Shown: positions 8,485 to 16,607, numbered from the stretch's first letter. The stretch is 64,000 nucleotides of DNA from Bacillota bacterium (GCA_023460795.1 JAEWPC010000058.1:1-64000), one strand, 5' to 3'. Numbers and translations are program-made. Notes: generated from the letters alone by a model not told the origin.

Positions 8485-9397
8485 AATATCGGAACCAGTT
8501 CCCGTGGAGGAAGAGTTCGACGTCTTCCTCCCGGTAATGCCGCAATAAGAGGTTGACCAACCGATCATAACGCCCCGCGTGCTCTAAGCCGACGATCCAC
8601 TCCTTGATCCCGTCGAAATCGGAACCGAAGCCGATATGGCATCTCCCGCCCAAAGCGCATACGTGGTCGATATGGCGCAGGATTCGATCGATCGGAACGG
8701 GCTGTTCCTCGCTAACGAACGGCGGGACGAACGTGATTCCCATGACGCCGCCCGTTCGAATGAGCGAGCGGATCTGATCGTCCGATAGATTCCTCAAGCG
8801 GGGGCTGATCGCGCTCGCGTTGGAGTGGGAGGCGATGACCGGCTTGCGGGACGATTCGAGGAGCTCCCAGAAACCTTTCTCGGAAAGATGAGAGACATCC
8901 ATGATCATTCCCAACCGGTTACATTCCTTGATCAGATCCATTCCCGCAGCGGTAAACCCGCCTTTCCTTGGCTCTAGAACGCCGTCAGCCGCCCAATTGG
9001 CGCGGTTCCAAGTGACGCCGACGATCCTTACGCCGAGGTGGAATAGGATCCGAAGATAGGCTAAGTTGCCTTGAAGCGAATCTACGCCTTCTAGAGAGAG
9101 CAACGCTCCGATTCGATCGCCGTCCATGGATAGACGCAAATCGGATGGCGTGCGAATAAACCGCATCTGCGGCAGAGAAAGGACGCGTTCATGGAACAAG
9201 TCGATGCTTTCGAGTACATAACGGAATTCAGCTGACCATCGTTCCGGCAAATAGACGGCAAAATTCTGAACGCGGATGCCGGACTTCTGCATCCTCTCGA
9301 ACGTAACGTCCAACCCTTCTTGGCCACGGACGAAATCCAGCTCCGGATGGACCAGCAGCTTGTTAAGCACGTCGCAGTGAGCATCGATAATGGCCAC
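8459..9397 (-). CDS. M19 (membrane/renal) dipeptidase family protein
   Basis: A 312-residue zinc peptidase of the M19 amidohydrolase family. Metal ligands are visible: HxD in IIDAHCDVL near the N-terminus, Glu in LSLEGVDSL, His in PVIASHSNASAI, and the Asp in GFGSDFDGI. The GTG at 9397 is 9 bases after GGAGG and 5 bases after the pqqE stop, so it is the last gene of the pqq operon. Longer in-frame starts inside pqqE lack a ribosome binding site. M19 enzymes cleave dipeptides. Its position suggests a role in PqqA handling, for example releasing the Glu-Tyr product, but that is inference; the usual PqqF/PqqG M16 peptidase is not in this window. Confidence 0.88.
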   Translation of the reverse strand: MAIIDAHCDVLNKLLVHPELDFVRGQEGLDVTFERMQKSGIRVQNFAVYLPERWSAEFRYVLESIDLFHERVLSLPQMRFIRTPSDLRLSMDGDRIGALLSLEGVDSLQGNLAYLRILFHLGVRIVGVTWNRANWAADGVLEPRKGGFTAAGMDLIKECNRLGMIMDVSHLSEKGFWELLESSRKPVIASHSNASAISPRLRNLSDDQIRSLIRTGGVMGITFVPPFVSEEQPVPIDRILRHIDHVCALGGRCHIGFGSDFDGIKEWIVGLEHAGRYDRLVNLLLRHYREEDVELFLHGNWFRYFMKQLPDE

Positions 9398-9402
9398 CTC
9401 GA

Positions 9403-10497
9403 TCACCCTCCGCGGTAAGCATATTGGGACGTTCCTCGTTCGCCGAACTTGTTCGAGCTTACTCGATTCAAGATCACCTCGCGATGCGGAGATCGAACGC
9501 ATACGGGATCGGTTGCCCGGGCATCGCCCGTTAGCAGGAAGGCTTGGCAGCGACAACCGCCGAAATCCAGTTCTCTGCGTTCGCAGCTCCTGCAAGGCTC
9601 AGGCATCCAATCCTGGCCTCGGAAGGCGTTAAAAGAAGGAGAGGCCCTCCATATCCAACCCAAGTCGCGTTCACGGACGTTCTCGAAAGACATGCTCCGA
9701 ATTTCCGACGAAGCGACGCAAGGCAGAACCTGCCCGTCGGGTGCCACCGTCAGTGATATATTCCCCCAACCGCCCATGCAGGGCTTCGGATAATCCTCGT
9801 AATAATCAGGTACGATCCATATCAGTTCGATTTGCTTGCCGAATCTGTTGCTCGCCCGGACATAGACGGCTTCGGCTTCCTTAAGCTGATCTTTAAGCGG
9901 AAGCAATCCATCCACGTTGCGCAAAGCCCAGCCGTAGTATTGGGCGTTGGCCAGCTCCAGCCGCTGCGCGCCCCATGCGACGCAGAGTTCGATAATCTCC
10001 TCGATCTGATGCAGATTGGCGCGATGGAGAACGACGTTCATATTGAGCGCAAGACCGCTCTCTAGAATACGCTTGGCCGCTTGTCGTTTCGCTTCGAAAG
10101 CTTTGAATCCGGCAATCGAATCGGCAAGCTCCGGAGTCGCGGCCTGCAAACTCAGTTGGATGCTGTCGACTCCGGCTTCCGATAGCCGACGGACACGCTC
10201 TTCCGTTAAACCGACTCCGCTCGTGATCAGATTAACGAAGAAGCCCAATTCCCGAGCTCGTCGAACGAGTTGCTCCAAATCCGGCCGCAACAGCGGTTCT
10301 CCGCCCGTGAAGTGTATTTGTACGGCACCGAGATCGGCCGCCTGTTCCAGCACGATCAGCCACTCTTCCGTCGAAAGCTCGCTTTCTCTTTTCTTTAGTT
10401 CGATCGGATTCGAGCAGTAGGGGCAGCGAAGGGGGCATCGATGGGTGAGTTCCGCAGTCAAGGCATAGGGTAAGCTTACGGGCATGCTTCCAACCAT
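9403..10497 (-). CDS. pqqE: PqqA peptide cyclase PqqE (radical SAM)
   Basis: A 364-residue radical SAM/SPASM enzyme. It forms the carbon-carbon crosslink between the conserved Glu and Tyr of PqqA. The CxxxCxxC cluster motif is clear (HRCPLRCPYC, residues 21-28), as is the GGEPLLRPD motif. The C-terminal auxiliary-cluster cysteines appear in PCVASSEI, EPCRSCERR and FGGCRCQAF. Length matches the family (about 360-390). Its start overlaps the end of pqqD by 22 bases, typical of translational coupling; the ATG at 10485 is an alternative start. Confidence 0.96.
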   Translation of the reverse strand: MVGSMPVSLPYALTAELTHRCPLRCPYCSNPIELKKRESELSTEEWLIVLEQAADLGAVQIHFTGGEPLLRPDLEQLVRRARELGFFVNLITSGVGLTEERVRRLSEAGVDSIQLSLQAATPELADSIAGFKAFEAKRQAAKRILESGLALNMNVVLHRANLHQIEEIIELCVAWGAQRLELANAQYYGWALRNVDGLLPLKDQLKEAEAVYVRASNRFGKQIELIWIVPDYYEDYPKPCMGGWGNISLTVAPDGQVLPCVASSEIRSMSFENVRERDLGWIWRASPSFNAFRGQDWMPEPCRSCERRELDFGGCRCQAFLLTGDARATDPVCVRSPHREVILNRVSSNKFGERGTSQYAYRGG

Positions 10498-10754
10498 CCT
10501 TTCTCCGCGGCCACCTCGAAGAATTCGAAGATATCGTCCTCGAGCCCGGTCTGCCCGTACTTCGCTTCGAGTTCCGCGATGATTGCGGTAATCGTGCGCT
10601 GCCCGTCGCAGAGGCGGAGAATCGCTCCCGCCGCCTCGTTAAGCTCGACGACCCGCTCCGGCAGCAGCAAAAGTTCGGCTTGGCGGGCTTTGTCGTATTT
10701 CATTCGACCCGGACTGCTCAGCCTCGGCCGTTCCGACAGCGCCCAACGGCTCAT
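10476..10754 (-). CDS. pqqD: PQQ biosynthesis peptide chaperone PqqD
   Basis: A 92-residue PqqD, the winged-helix-like RiPP recognition element that binds the PqqA precursor and delivers it to PqqE. Family features are present: RPRLSSPGRMKYDKAR near the N-terminus, the LLLPERVVELNEAAGAIL segment, and a central LCDGQRTITAII. Length is typical (about 90). Its ATG overlaps the pqqC stop (ATGA), and its 3' end overlaps pqqE, so B-C-D-E form one coupled unit. Confidence 0.96.
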   Translation of the reverse strand: MSRWALSERPRLSSPGRMKYDKARQAELLLLPERVVELNEAAGAILRLCDGQRTITAIIAELEAKYGQTGLEDDIFEFFEVAAEKGWLEACP

Positions 10755-11461
10755 CGTTCGTTCTCTCCGAAGGGATAAGCCAAGCTAAGCGCGTCCAGCA
10801 GCCCCCAAAGAACGTTGCATTTGAAGCGCAAAGCGTCGATGGCCCGTTCTTGATCGCTGCGATCCCTGCATTCGCGCAAAACGATGCGTAGACCATGGTC
10901 CGCATCCCGCGGCGCTTGGTGCAGCCGAGCTTGGAAGTAGGCTAGCCCTTCAGGACGAATCCAAGGGTACAGCTGCTCGAAGACGCCGATTCGCTTGGAT
11001 ACGAGAGTCGGGGCGAACAATTCCGTGAGCGAGGAGGCGACGGCAATCGGCCAAGGCTCCAGCCGGCAGAAGTTCACATAGGCGTCGACGGCGAATCGAA
11101 CGGCCGGAAGCACGTGGCGCTCATCGAGCATTTCCTCCCGAGAGATTCCCGCGGCTTCGCCAAGCCGAATCCACGCTTCGATACCGCCTTCGCCGTCCGT
11201 CCGGCCATCGTGATCGATCATGCGCTGAATCCACTCGCGGCGATCTTCTCTAGAAGGCAGCTTGGACAGGATCAACGCGTCTTTCACCGGAATATTCTTC
11301 TGATAGTAGAATCGGTTGGCGATCCACGCCCGAAGCTGGACAGGGGAGAGCTTCCCTTCGTGCATCGCGATATGATAGGGATGCTTGTCGTGATAGCGCT
11401 CCTCGCCAACCTGTCGCAACCGCGACGTAAACTGTTCGTTCGACATCAAATAAGTATCCAC
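10751..11461 (-). CDS. pqqC: pyrroloquinoline-quinone synthase PqqC
   Basis: A 236-residue PqqC of the TenA/heme-oxygenase-like fold. It catalyses the final ring closure and oxidation to PQQ. Family motifs are easily read: RYHDKHPYHIAMHEGKLSP, LRAWIANRFYYQKNIPVKDA and MIDHDG. The GTG at 11461 is preferred because GGAGG lies 6 bases upstream and the length then matches known PqqC; the ATG at 11500 would lie inside pqqB. The start is one base after the pqqB stop and the gene overlaps pqqD by 4 bases. Confidence 0.96.
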   Translation of the reverse strand: MDTYLMSNEQFTSRLRQVGEERYHDKHPYHIAMHEGKLSPVQLRAWIANRFYYQKNIPVKDALILSKLPSREDRREWIQRMIDHDGRTDGEGGIEAWIRLGEAAGISREEMLDERHVLPAVRFAVDAYVNFCRLEPWPIAVASSLTELFAPTLVSKRIGVFEQLYPWIRPEGLAYFQARLHQAPRDADHGLRIVLRECRDRSDQERAIDALRFKCNVLWGLLDALSLAYPFGENER

Positions 11462-11462
11462 T

Positions 11463-12386
11463 TCAAACCTCCATCTCCATCCCGTCAAACCCGACTTCAA
11501 TGCCCATGCCTGTCAAACTTCTTCGTTCCGGCGAATGATCGACCAGTATCGGATTCGTGTTATTGATATGAACATAGACTTTGCGACTTGCCGATAGACG
11601 CGCGAGCCGCTCGGCGGTGCCGTTCGTTCCGGCAATCGGCAGGTGGCCCATGGCGTATGCATCCAGCTCGGACGCGCCCAGCGAACGAAGTTCGTCGCTC
11701 TTCCAGAACGTTCCGTCGAGGAAAAGGACATCCGCGCTTTCCGCATGCCGCGCCAGCGTGTCCGACCACGACTCGATTCCCGGTGCATAGACAGCTACGC
11801 CTCCCGTCTGCAGATCCGTTATGCGGTAGCCGATAACCCACCAAATCTCATTGTCCCGAGTCGGATGGCGGGGCAGGCTCGCATGGACGTACCTGGGAGG
11901 CTTATCGCCCACAACAAACGGACATACCGATAATTGTCCCCCAAATAGTGGAAAAGATTCCTCCGGTATCGCCTCCAGCCAGCGATAGCTCGCGAACGGT
12001 TCAACGATTCGTCGAATCGGAAAGCTATCCGCAAGCGCGCGCAGAACGGGGGGAGGAGCGTATACCTCAATGTCCGAACCTTGTCTGAGCTGAAGAAGGC
12101 CCGTCGTATGATCCAATTCCGCGTCGGTAAGCAATACGGCTTTAATGGGAGTACCGCGCAGGGCAGGACCAGGATGAAGGCAGACATTCTCTTCCGTCTG
12201 AACGCTTATATCCGGGCTTGCGTTCAACAATGCCCAGCGGATTCCATCCGGGCTTACGGCTAGAGAATCGTTCCGTCTAGCGCTCAAGCTCGGATCGCCT
12301 GACCTTGCGCTTCTGCAATTCGGACAAGCGCAGTTCCATTGCGGAAAACCTCCGCCAGCAGCGGAACCTAACACTTTAATGATCAT
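11463..12386 (-). CDS. pqqB: PqqB, metallo-beta-lactamase-fold protein of PQQ synthesis
   Basis: A 307-residue PqqB. Diagnostic motifs are the structural zinc knuckle CNCxxCxxAR near residue 20 (QWNCACPNCRSAR), the metal motif LTDAELDHTTGLLQLR near residue 90, MGHLPIAG and HINNTNPIL near the C-terminus. PqqB hydroxylates or otherwise processes the crosslinked Glu-Tyr intermediate. It begins 50 bases after pqqA, beyond a small hairpin that may lower expression of pqqB-E relative to pqqA. Confidence 0.97.
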   Translation of the reverse strand: MIIKVLGSAAGGGFPQWNCACPNCRSARSGDPSLSARRNDSLAVSPDGIRWALLNASPDISVQTEENVCLHPGPALRGTPIKAVLLTDAELDHTTGLLQLRQGSDIEVYAPPPVLRALADSFPIRRIVEPFASYRWLEAIPEESFPLFGGQLSVCPFVVGDKPPRYVHASLPRHPTRDNEIWWVIGYRITDLQTGGVAVYAPGIESWSDTLARHAESADVLFLDGTFWKSDELRSLGASELDAYAMGHLPIAGTNGTAERLARLSASRKVYVHINNTNPILVDHSPERRSLTGMGIEVGFDGMEMEV

Positions 12387-12409
12387 CGGATATCCCCTCT
12401 ATAGCAAAG

Positions 12410-12429
12410 ATGCCGGATTGCTCCGGCAT
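12410..12429 (-). terminator. pqqA-pqqB intercistronic hairpin (attenuator)
   Basis: ATGCCGGA and TCCGGCAT form a perfect 8-bp stem with a 4-base loop, 7 bases after the pqqA stop and before the pqqB ribosome binding site. On the minus strand the tail is CTTTGC, so it should be only a partial terminator or an RNA-end protector. This fits the need for more PqqA peptide than enzymes. Confidence 0.55.
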
Positions 12430-12435
12430 GGCAAG

Positions 12436-12507
12436 TTATTTGCGATAAGCGTAAGCCGTCACTTCCGCGCAAGTCTCGATGATCTTGAAATTGGGCTTAA
12501 CCCACAT
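12436..12507 (-). CDS. pqqA: PQQ precursor peptide PqqA
   Basis: A 23-residue peptide, MWVKPNFKIIETCAEVTAYA followed by YRK. It shows the family hallmarks: MWxKP start, and Glu15 and Tyr19 in an ExxxY arrangement, the two residues that become PQQ. Length is in the normal 23-24 range. The ATG is 9 bases after AAAGGAGG. It is the first gene of the minus-strand pqqABCDE-dipeptidase operon. A Cys at position 13 is an unusual neighbour of the crosslink site. Confidence 0.96.
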   Translation of the reverse strand: MWVKPNFKIIETCAEVTAYAYRK

Positions 12508-12582
12508 GGACGTAACCTCCTTTCGTGAAATAGGCGAGCGACCTGATTCATTGTATGTCGGATTCGGGATGTCCAAGAAGCA

Positions 12583-12640
12583 CAAAAAATAACGATGCGG
12601 CGTCCCATCCGGAAACCGGAGCGAGAGCTGCATCGTTATT
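12583..12640 (-). terminator. terminator of the WGxxGxxG gene
   Basis: On the minus strand AATAACGATGC and GCATCGTTATT form the base of a long GC-rich hairpin followed by TTTTT. It lies between the stop of the 12652-13095 gene and the pqq operon promoter region, so it separates the two units. Confidence 0.85.
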
Positions 12641-12651
12641 GGGCTTGCGGC

Positions 12652-13095
12652 TTAGCGATCGCGTTGCGGATTACGGTTCCGAAGCCCGAATAATCCGAGC
12701 AGTCCTAACCATCCGAGCCAACCCCACGAATTTTTGCGGACGGTAGTCGTTGCCGCGGCACGATAACCATTGGTGTTGTAGTTGTTGTAGGACTGCGAAC
12801 GGTACGTTGAAGCTCCGTCCGTAACGCCCGTGTTGCTCTGGTTCGCATTGACGTTCCAGAATTGACTGCCCGTTCCCGTGCCGTAGATACTGACGTCGTG
12901 GTTTCGGGTGGACTGCATGGCGTTCCCTCTGTCGATAGACCGAACATGCATGCTCGTATCGTGATGACCTGTTCCCATACCGTTGCCGACCCCGCCGTTG
13001 CCTCCGTTGGTCTTACCGGATTCCGCATAGACCGGAACAGCCAGCATTGAAGCGATGACCGCGACACTTAAGCCGCACAACATTTTGTTTCTCAT
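12652..13095 (-). CDS. secreted WGxxGxxG-tail protein
   Basis: A 147-residue exported protein. The signal peptide is MRNKMLCGLSVAVIASMLAV with cleavage after VYA. A Gly/Asn/Ser/Thr-rich body follows, then a C-terminal WGWLGWLGLLGLFGLRNRNP tail, the WGxxGxxG type of short hydrophobic segment followed by basic residues. That layout resembles a surface-sorting tail (hydrophobic, then Arg-rich), though no sortase motif is visible. The ATG at 13095 has GGCAGG 7 bases upstream; ATG 13101 is too close. Function unknown. Confidence 0.8.
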   Translation of the reverse strand: MRNKMLCGLSVAVIASMLAVPVYAESGKTNGGNGGVGNGMGTGHHDTSMHVRSIDRGNAMQSTRNHDVSIYGTGTGSQFWNVNANQSNTGVTDGASTYRSQSYNNYNTNGYRAAATTTVRKNSWGWLGWLGLLGLFGLRNRNPQRDR

Positions 13096-13260
13096 GAGCA
13101 TACCTGCCTTTGAACGGATATTTACTCTTTCGGTTAGGTTCTCAAGATGGGTGCGATCTTATGCAAGCCGCACTACGAAAGTACTCCAACGTATGCTGCG
13201 GCCATGTATAATGAAAGGCATGAGCGATTACGTTTGACAGAAGAGAAGGAGGGGAGAGAC

Positions 13261-14235
13261 ATGGTTATTAACGACGTTAATCAACGGCTTGAGGTCGCCA
13301 CTTTCGCGGGAGGCTGCTTCTGGTGCATGGTGAAGCCGTTCGACGAGCTTCCCGGTATACGGTCGGTCGTCTCGGGCTACACGGGCGGGCATACTGTAAA
13401 TCCTACCTACGAAGAAGTGGGCCGAGAGACGACCGGTCATGCAGAAGCCATACAGATTACTTATGATCCAGAGATATTCCCCTATGAGCGACTATTAGAC
13501 ATCTATTGGCAGTTGATCGACCCAACCGACGCCGGAGGTCAGTTCTATGATAGAGGATCCTCCTATCGAACGGCGATCTTCTACCATTCGGAGGAGCAAC
13601 GTCAGGCCGCCGAAGCGTCGAAGAAGGTGCTCAAAGCCAGCAAACGGTTCAAGAAGCCGATCGTAACCGAAATCGTGTCAGCCGGCGTGTTCTATCCAGC
13701 GGAGGAGGAACACCAGCGTTATTATCGTACAAATCCTTACGAATACAAATTGTACATGGAAGGATCGGATCGGAATTCCTTCGTGGACAAGCATTGGAGA
13801 ACGAAAAGGGACTTGGAGAGCTTGCGCAAGCGACTGACGGAGAGGCAATACGAGGCGACTCAGCATCGGGTGTTCTCCGGCTCCGCCAAGAACGAAGAAT
13901 GGAATCAATCGCTTCGAGGGCTTTACATAGATGTCGTGAACGGAGATCCTCTGTTCTCGACAGACGATCGCTTCGAATCCGGAAGCGGGTGGCCGAGCTT
14001 TACGAAGCCCGTCGACGAAGGATATATCCGAAGGGAAGTGGAGATACGTGGCGGCGTGAAACGTATTGCCGTTATCGGGCGTCTATCGGGGATTTTCGTC
14101 GGATATGAGGAATGGCTTCCGGAAGATAAAGCGTTAGAGATTGGGACTCCGCGGTACTACCTCGTCAACCCGGATTCGGTGAGGTTCGTACCGACGGCTA
14201 ATCAGGAAGTAATAAATAGACCGACACGGCAATGA
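13261..14235 (+). CDS. msrAB: bifunctional-type MsrA/MsrB methionine sulfoxide reductase, MsrB half degenerate
   Basis: A 324-residue protein. The N-terminal MsrA domain (about 10-165) is intact, with the catalytic GGCFWC motif and SGYTGG. The C-terminal MsrB-like domain (about 185-310) keeps the LYIDVVNGDPLFSTDDRF and GWPSFTKPVDE segments. It lacks the catalytic cysteine: the usual RYCxN motif reads RYYLVN. The conserved DSHLGHVF segment is replaced by IAVIGRLSGIF in the same frame. The protein probably reduces only Met-S-oxide. ATG 13261 has AGAAGGAGG upstream; earlier in-frame codons have none. The 3' end overlaps the convergent lysE-like gene by 38 bases. Confidence 0.9.
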   Translation: MVINDVNQRLEVATFAGGCFWCMVKPFDELPGIRSVVSGYTGGHTVNPTYEEVGRETTGHAEAIQITYDPEIFPYERLLDIYWQLIDPTDAGGQFYDRGSSYRTAIFYHSEEQRQAAEASKKVLKASKRFKKPIVTEIVSAGVFYPAEEEHQRYYRTNPYEYKLYMEGSDRNSFVDKHWRTKRDLESLRKRLTERQYEATQHRVFSGSAKNEEWNQSLRGLYIDVVNGDPLFSTDDRFESGSGWPSFTKPVDEGYIRREVEIRGGVKRIAVIGRLSGIFVGYEEWLPEDKALEIGTPRYYLVNPDSVRFVPTANQEVINRPTRQ

Positions 14236-14785
14236 GCGTAGTCCCCATGGCAACGTTAATGAACCGGATTCCGTTCTTAACGCGCTTCAGAAATCGCAGA
14301 TTTGCTCCTAACATCGCCCAGGCGGCGAGAGACCCGTAACAGATGAGAAAATAGAGAAATACGAAAAGAGAAAGCATCGGTATCGAGTCTTGAAGGTTAA
14401 AAGCCGAAACCCCCGTCAGACAGGCAATCCATGCCTTGGGATTCAGCCACTGCATCAGAAACCCATGCTTATAGCGCAGCATTCCGGCCTCGCTCTGTTC
14501 CAGAACCGTCCTTGACGTCATGATCTTATAGCCGATATAGATCATATAGCCGGAACCGCAGTATCGTAACACTTCGTAGAACGAAGGGACTTGCGCCATA
14601 AGACCAGATACGCCGAGTCCGACCGCGGTCAGTAGCAACGCGAATCCGAAAGTTGCGCCGGATACGAAGGAAAACGTGCGTTTGAAACCGAAATTAATGC
14701 TTGAAGATAGAATCGTCAGGTTCACAGGTCCCGGTGTAATGGACATGGATAATGAAAATAAACACATCGCCAGGATAAGAGACAT
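14198..14785 (-). CDS. LysE/RhtB family exporter
   Basis: A 195-residue integral membrane protein with about six helices. The family signature is at the N-terminus (SITPGPVNLTILSSSINFGF), and MQWLNPKAWIACLTGVSAF fits the second conserved part. LysE-type proteins export amino acids or related small molecules; the substrate is unknown here. ATG 14785 has AGGAGTG 9 bases upstream. It is divergent from the LysR gene at 14922, the usual regulator-exporter layout. Confidence 0.9.
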   Translation of the reverse strand: MSLILAMCLFSLSMSITPGPVNLTILSSSINFGFKRTFSFVSGATFGFALLLTAVGLGVSGLMAQVPSFYEVLRYCGSGYMIYIGYKIMTSRTVLEQSEAGMLRYKHGFLMQWLNPKAWIACLTGVSAFNLQDSIPMLSLFVFLYFLICYGSLAAWAMLGANLRFLKRVKNGIRFINVAMGTTLIAVSVYLLLPD

Positions 14786-14921
14786 CGCGATTACACTCCT
14801 TGATTCATCGTTAATGGGGTTAATATAGCCCTGCAAGGGTGTAAGCGTCCAATTCAAAATGCGGATGGAGTCGATCAGTTAAACGGATGATCGCTGCAGG
14901 TACCCGAAAGGAAACGGATCT

Positions 14922-15797
14922 ATGGAGCCGCATCAACTCAATACCTTTATCGAGGTGGCCCGGACAGGGAATGTAACCGAAGCGGCCGCCAAGTTGCATA
15001 CGAGTCAGCCGGCTGCAAGCGCGCACCTTAAGGCGCTTGAGAGCGAGGTCGGTTTCCCTCTATTCTATAGGACTCCTAAAGGCATGTCCTTGACGGAGAA
15101 AGGGGAGAAGCTGCTCGAGGAAGCGCGGAAAGTCATGGCATCGATCGAAAATTTCCGCCAAGTCGCCGGCGACCTCCGTCAAAGCCCCGTTCAGAGCTTC
15201 CGCATCGGACTGAATACCGACGGGGAACTTCTTCGCGTCAATGAATGGATCGCGTTAATGTCCGAACGTCTGCCGCAACTGGAAGCGCATTTTCTCGAGA
15301 CTAAGAGCGAGAACTTCGTCACCGATATTCAGAATCTTACGATTAACGCAGGCTTCTTCTATGGAAACCTCGGGGACTCATCCATTCATGCCATCAAACT
15401 CAGCAGCATTCGAATGGTCGTCGTCTATCCGGAAGGTTGGGAGCCGCCGAACGACGAAGCGGCCTTGGAGCATTTCGCGGGATTTCCTTGGATATGGACA
15501 ACGCAGGGCTGCCCTTTCTATAAACAATCGATCGATTACTTCAAGAGCAGGAATGTCCATCCTCGCAAAATCATGTACGTAGACGACGAGTTCCTTATCG
15601 GAGACTTGGTCGCAAAGAAAGTCGGTTGTTCATGGTTAGCCGAGCCGATCGCGGTTCGATTGGCCGATGAGGGCAAGGTGAACTTATGGAACGGGCTGGA
15701 TCTTACGATCGATCTTCATTTCGGGTATCCGAAGGACAAAGCGACCGATCCAGTTCGGCAACAAGTCGGACAACTGATCGAAAGCCTGTGGCGTTGA
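14922..15797 (+). CDS. LysR family transcriptional regulator
   Basis: A 291-residue LysR regulator. The N-terminal winged HTH (residues about 4-62: LNTFIEVARTGNVTEAAAKL) is followed by a periplasmic-binding-like effector domain (about 90-290). It is divergent from the LysE-type exporter, with 136 bases between the starts, and probably controls it in response to the exported metabolite. The ATG has AAAGGAAACGG upstream. Confidence 0.9.
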   Translation: MEPHQLNTFIEVARTGNVTEAAAKLHTSQPAASAHLKALESEVGFPLFYRTPKGMSLTEKGEKLLEEARKVMASIENFRQVAGDLRQSPVQSFRIGLNTDGELLRVNEWIALMSERLPQLEAHFLETKSENFVTDIQNLTINAGFFYGNLGDSSIHAIKLSSIRMVVVYPEGWEPPNDEAALEHFAGFPWIWTTQGCPFYKQSIDYFKSRNVHPRKIMYVDDEFLIGDLVAKKVGCSWLAEPIAVRLADEGKVNLWNGLDLTIDLHFGYPKDKATDPVRQQVGQLIESLWR

Positions 15798-15898
15798 ACT
15801 CGCTGCGTACCTACAAAGTCTGCGCATAAACGATAAGCATTGATCTAATCCTAACGACAGCGAAGGAAGCCTAACCATTAGCTGGGGGAGGATTGGAG

Positions 15899-16468
15899 TT
15901 GCGCATACAACGGACGGCGATCACGATGCTCGGTTTGCTGATCCTCGGCGTATCGTCGGGATGCACGGACAGTGAGCCGGACGCCTCGGACGGGAGCATT
16001 CGATCGAACGCGTTAGCTACCCCGAATACCGGGATTCTGGATGGGGTGTCACAGGTAAGTGTATGGAATAACCGCCATGTTACCGGCTTGCACGATAATA
16101 CTTTTTTTCAATTGAATGACGAAATGACGGACGTCGTGATTCACATGCCGGGCGTCCAATCCGCTTACGTGATGACGACCGATCGCAACGCCTACGTCGC
16201 CGTGAACCGAGGGACTGCGGATGTCCTTACGAACGGACCGCAGTTACCGGATGTCTTCCGATTGAACGTCTCGAACGCTATTCGATCTAGGTCGCCGTCT
16301 ATGCGCAACGTGTTCGTCTCGGAAGACCCGTTGCTATGGAGCCGCATGCAGACCTATACCCAAGCCGTCAGGGAAGGGTATCCGCTGCAACGATTCGTCG
16401 CCGAATTCAACGCGCTCGTCCAGCAGGTGTTTCCTGCCGAATCAAGGCAACCGCAACCATTCCGATAA
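15899..16468 (+). CDS. YhcN/YlaJ-type sporulation lipoprotein
   Basis: A 189-residue putative lipoprotein. The TTG at 15899 is chosen because GGGGGAGG ends 7 bases upstream; TTG 15893 is too near. The signal peptide ends VSSGC, a slightly imperfect lipobox. The core matches the YhcN/YlaJ domain (VVIHMPGVQSAYVMTTDRNA followed by YVAVN). Such proteins are made in the forespore and sit in the inner spore membrane. Monocistronic with its own terminator. Confidence 0.85.
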   Translation: MRIQRTAITMLGLLILGVSSGCTDSEPDASDGSIRSNALATPNTGILDGVSQVSVWNNRHVTGLHDNTFFQLNDEMTDVVIHMPGVQSAYVMTTDRNAYVAVNRGTADVLTNGPQLPDVFRLNVSNAIRSRSPSMRNVFVSEDPLLWSRMQTYTQAVREGYPLQRFVAEFNALVQQVFPAESRQPQPFR

Positions 16469-16486
16469 TCATTCGGATCAAGAGAT

Positions 16487-16507
16487 GACAGGGAAACCTG
16501 TCTTTTT
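16487..16507 (+). terminator. intrinsic terminator
   Basis: Hairpin GACAGG-GAAA-CCTGTC followed by TTTTTCTTTTTT after the spore lipoprotein gene. Confidence 0.9.
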
Positions 16508-16541
16508 CTTTTTTACATAGAAAAATAGCCAAATCGATCAA

Positions 16542-16571
16542 TTGTATCGGAGCGGGACGGCAGTGTATGAT
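16542..16571 (+). promoter_or_regulatory. SigA-type promoter of the GH9 gene
   Basis: TTGTAT (16542-16547), 18 bases, TATGAT (16566-16571). The predicted start near 16578 leaves a 5' UTR of about 30 bases containing AAGGAGG before the ATG at 16608. Confidence 0.5.
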
Positions 16572-16607
16572 CATCTATAGCAGGAGCGCAAATAAGGAGG
16601 CCGCACA

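Noticed and set aside
13980..14200. A frameshift in the msrB part as the cause of the missing Cys.
   Set aside because: The same reading frame keeps recognisable MsrB residues on both sides of the divergent block (GWPSFTKPVDE before, LVNPDSVRF after), and other frames do not restore DSHLGHVF or RYCxN.
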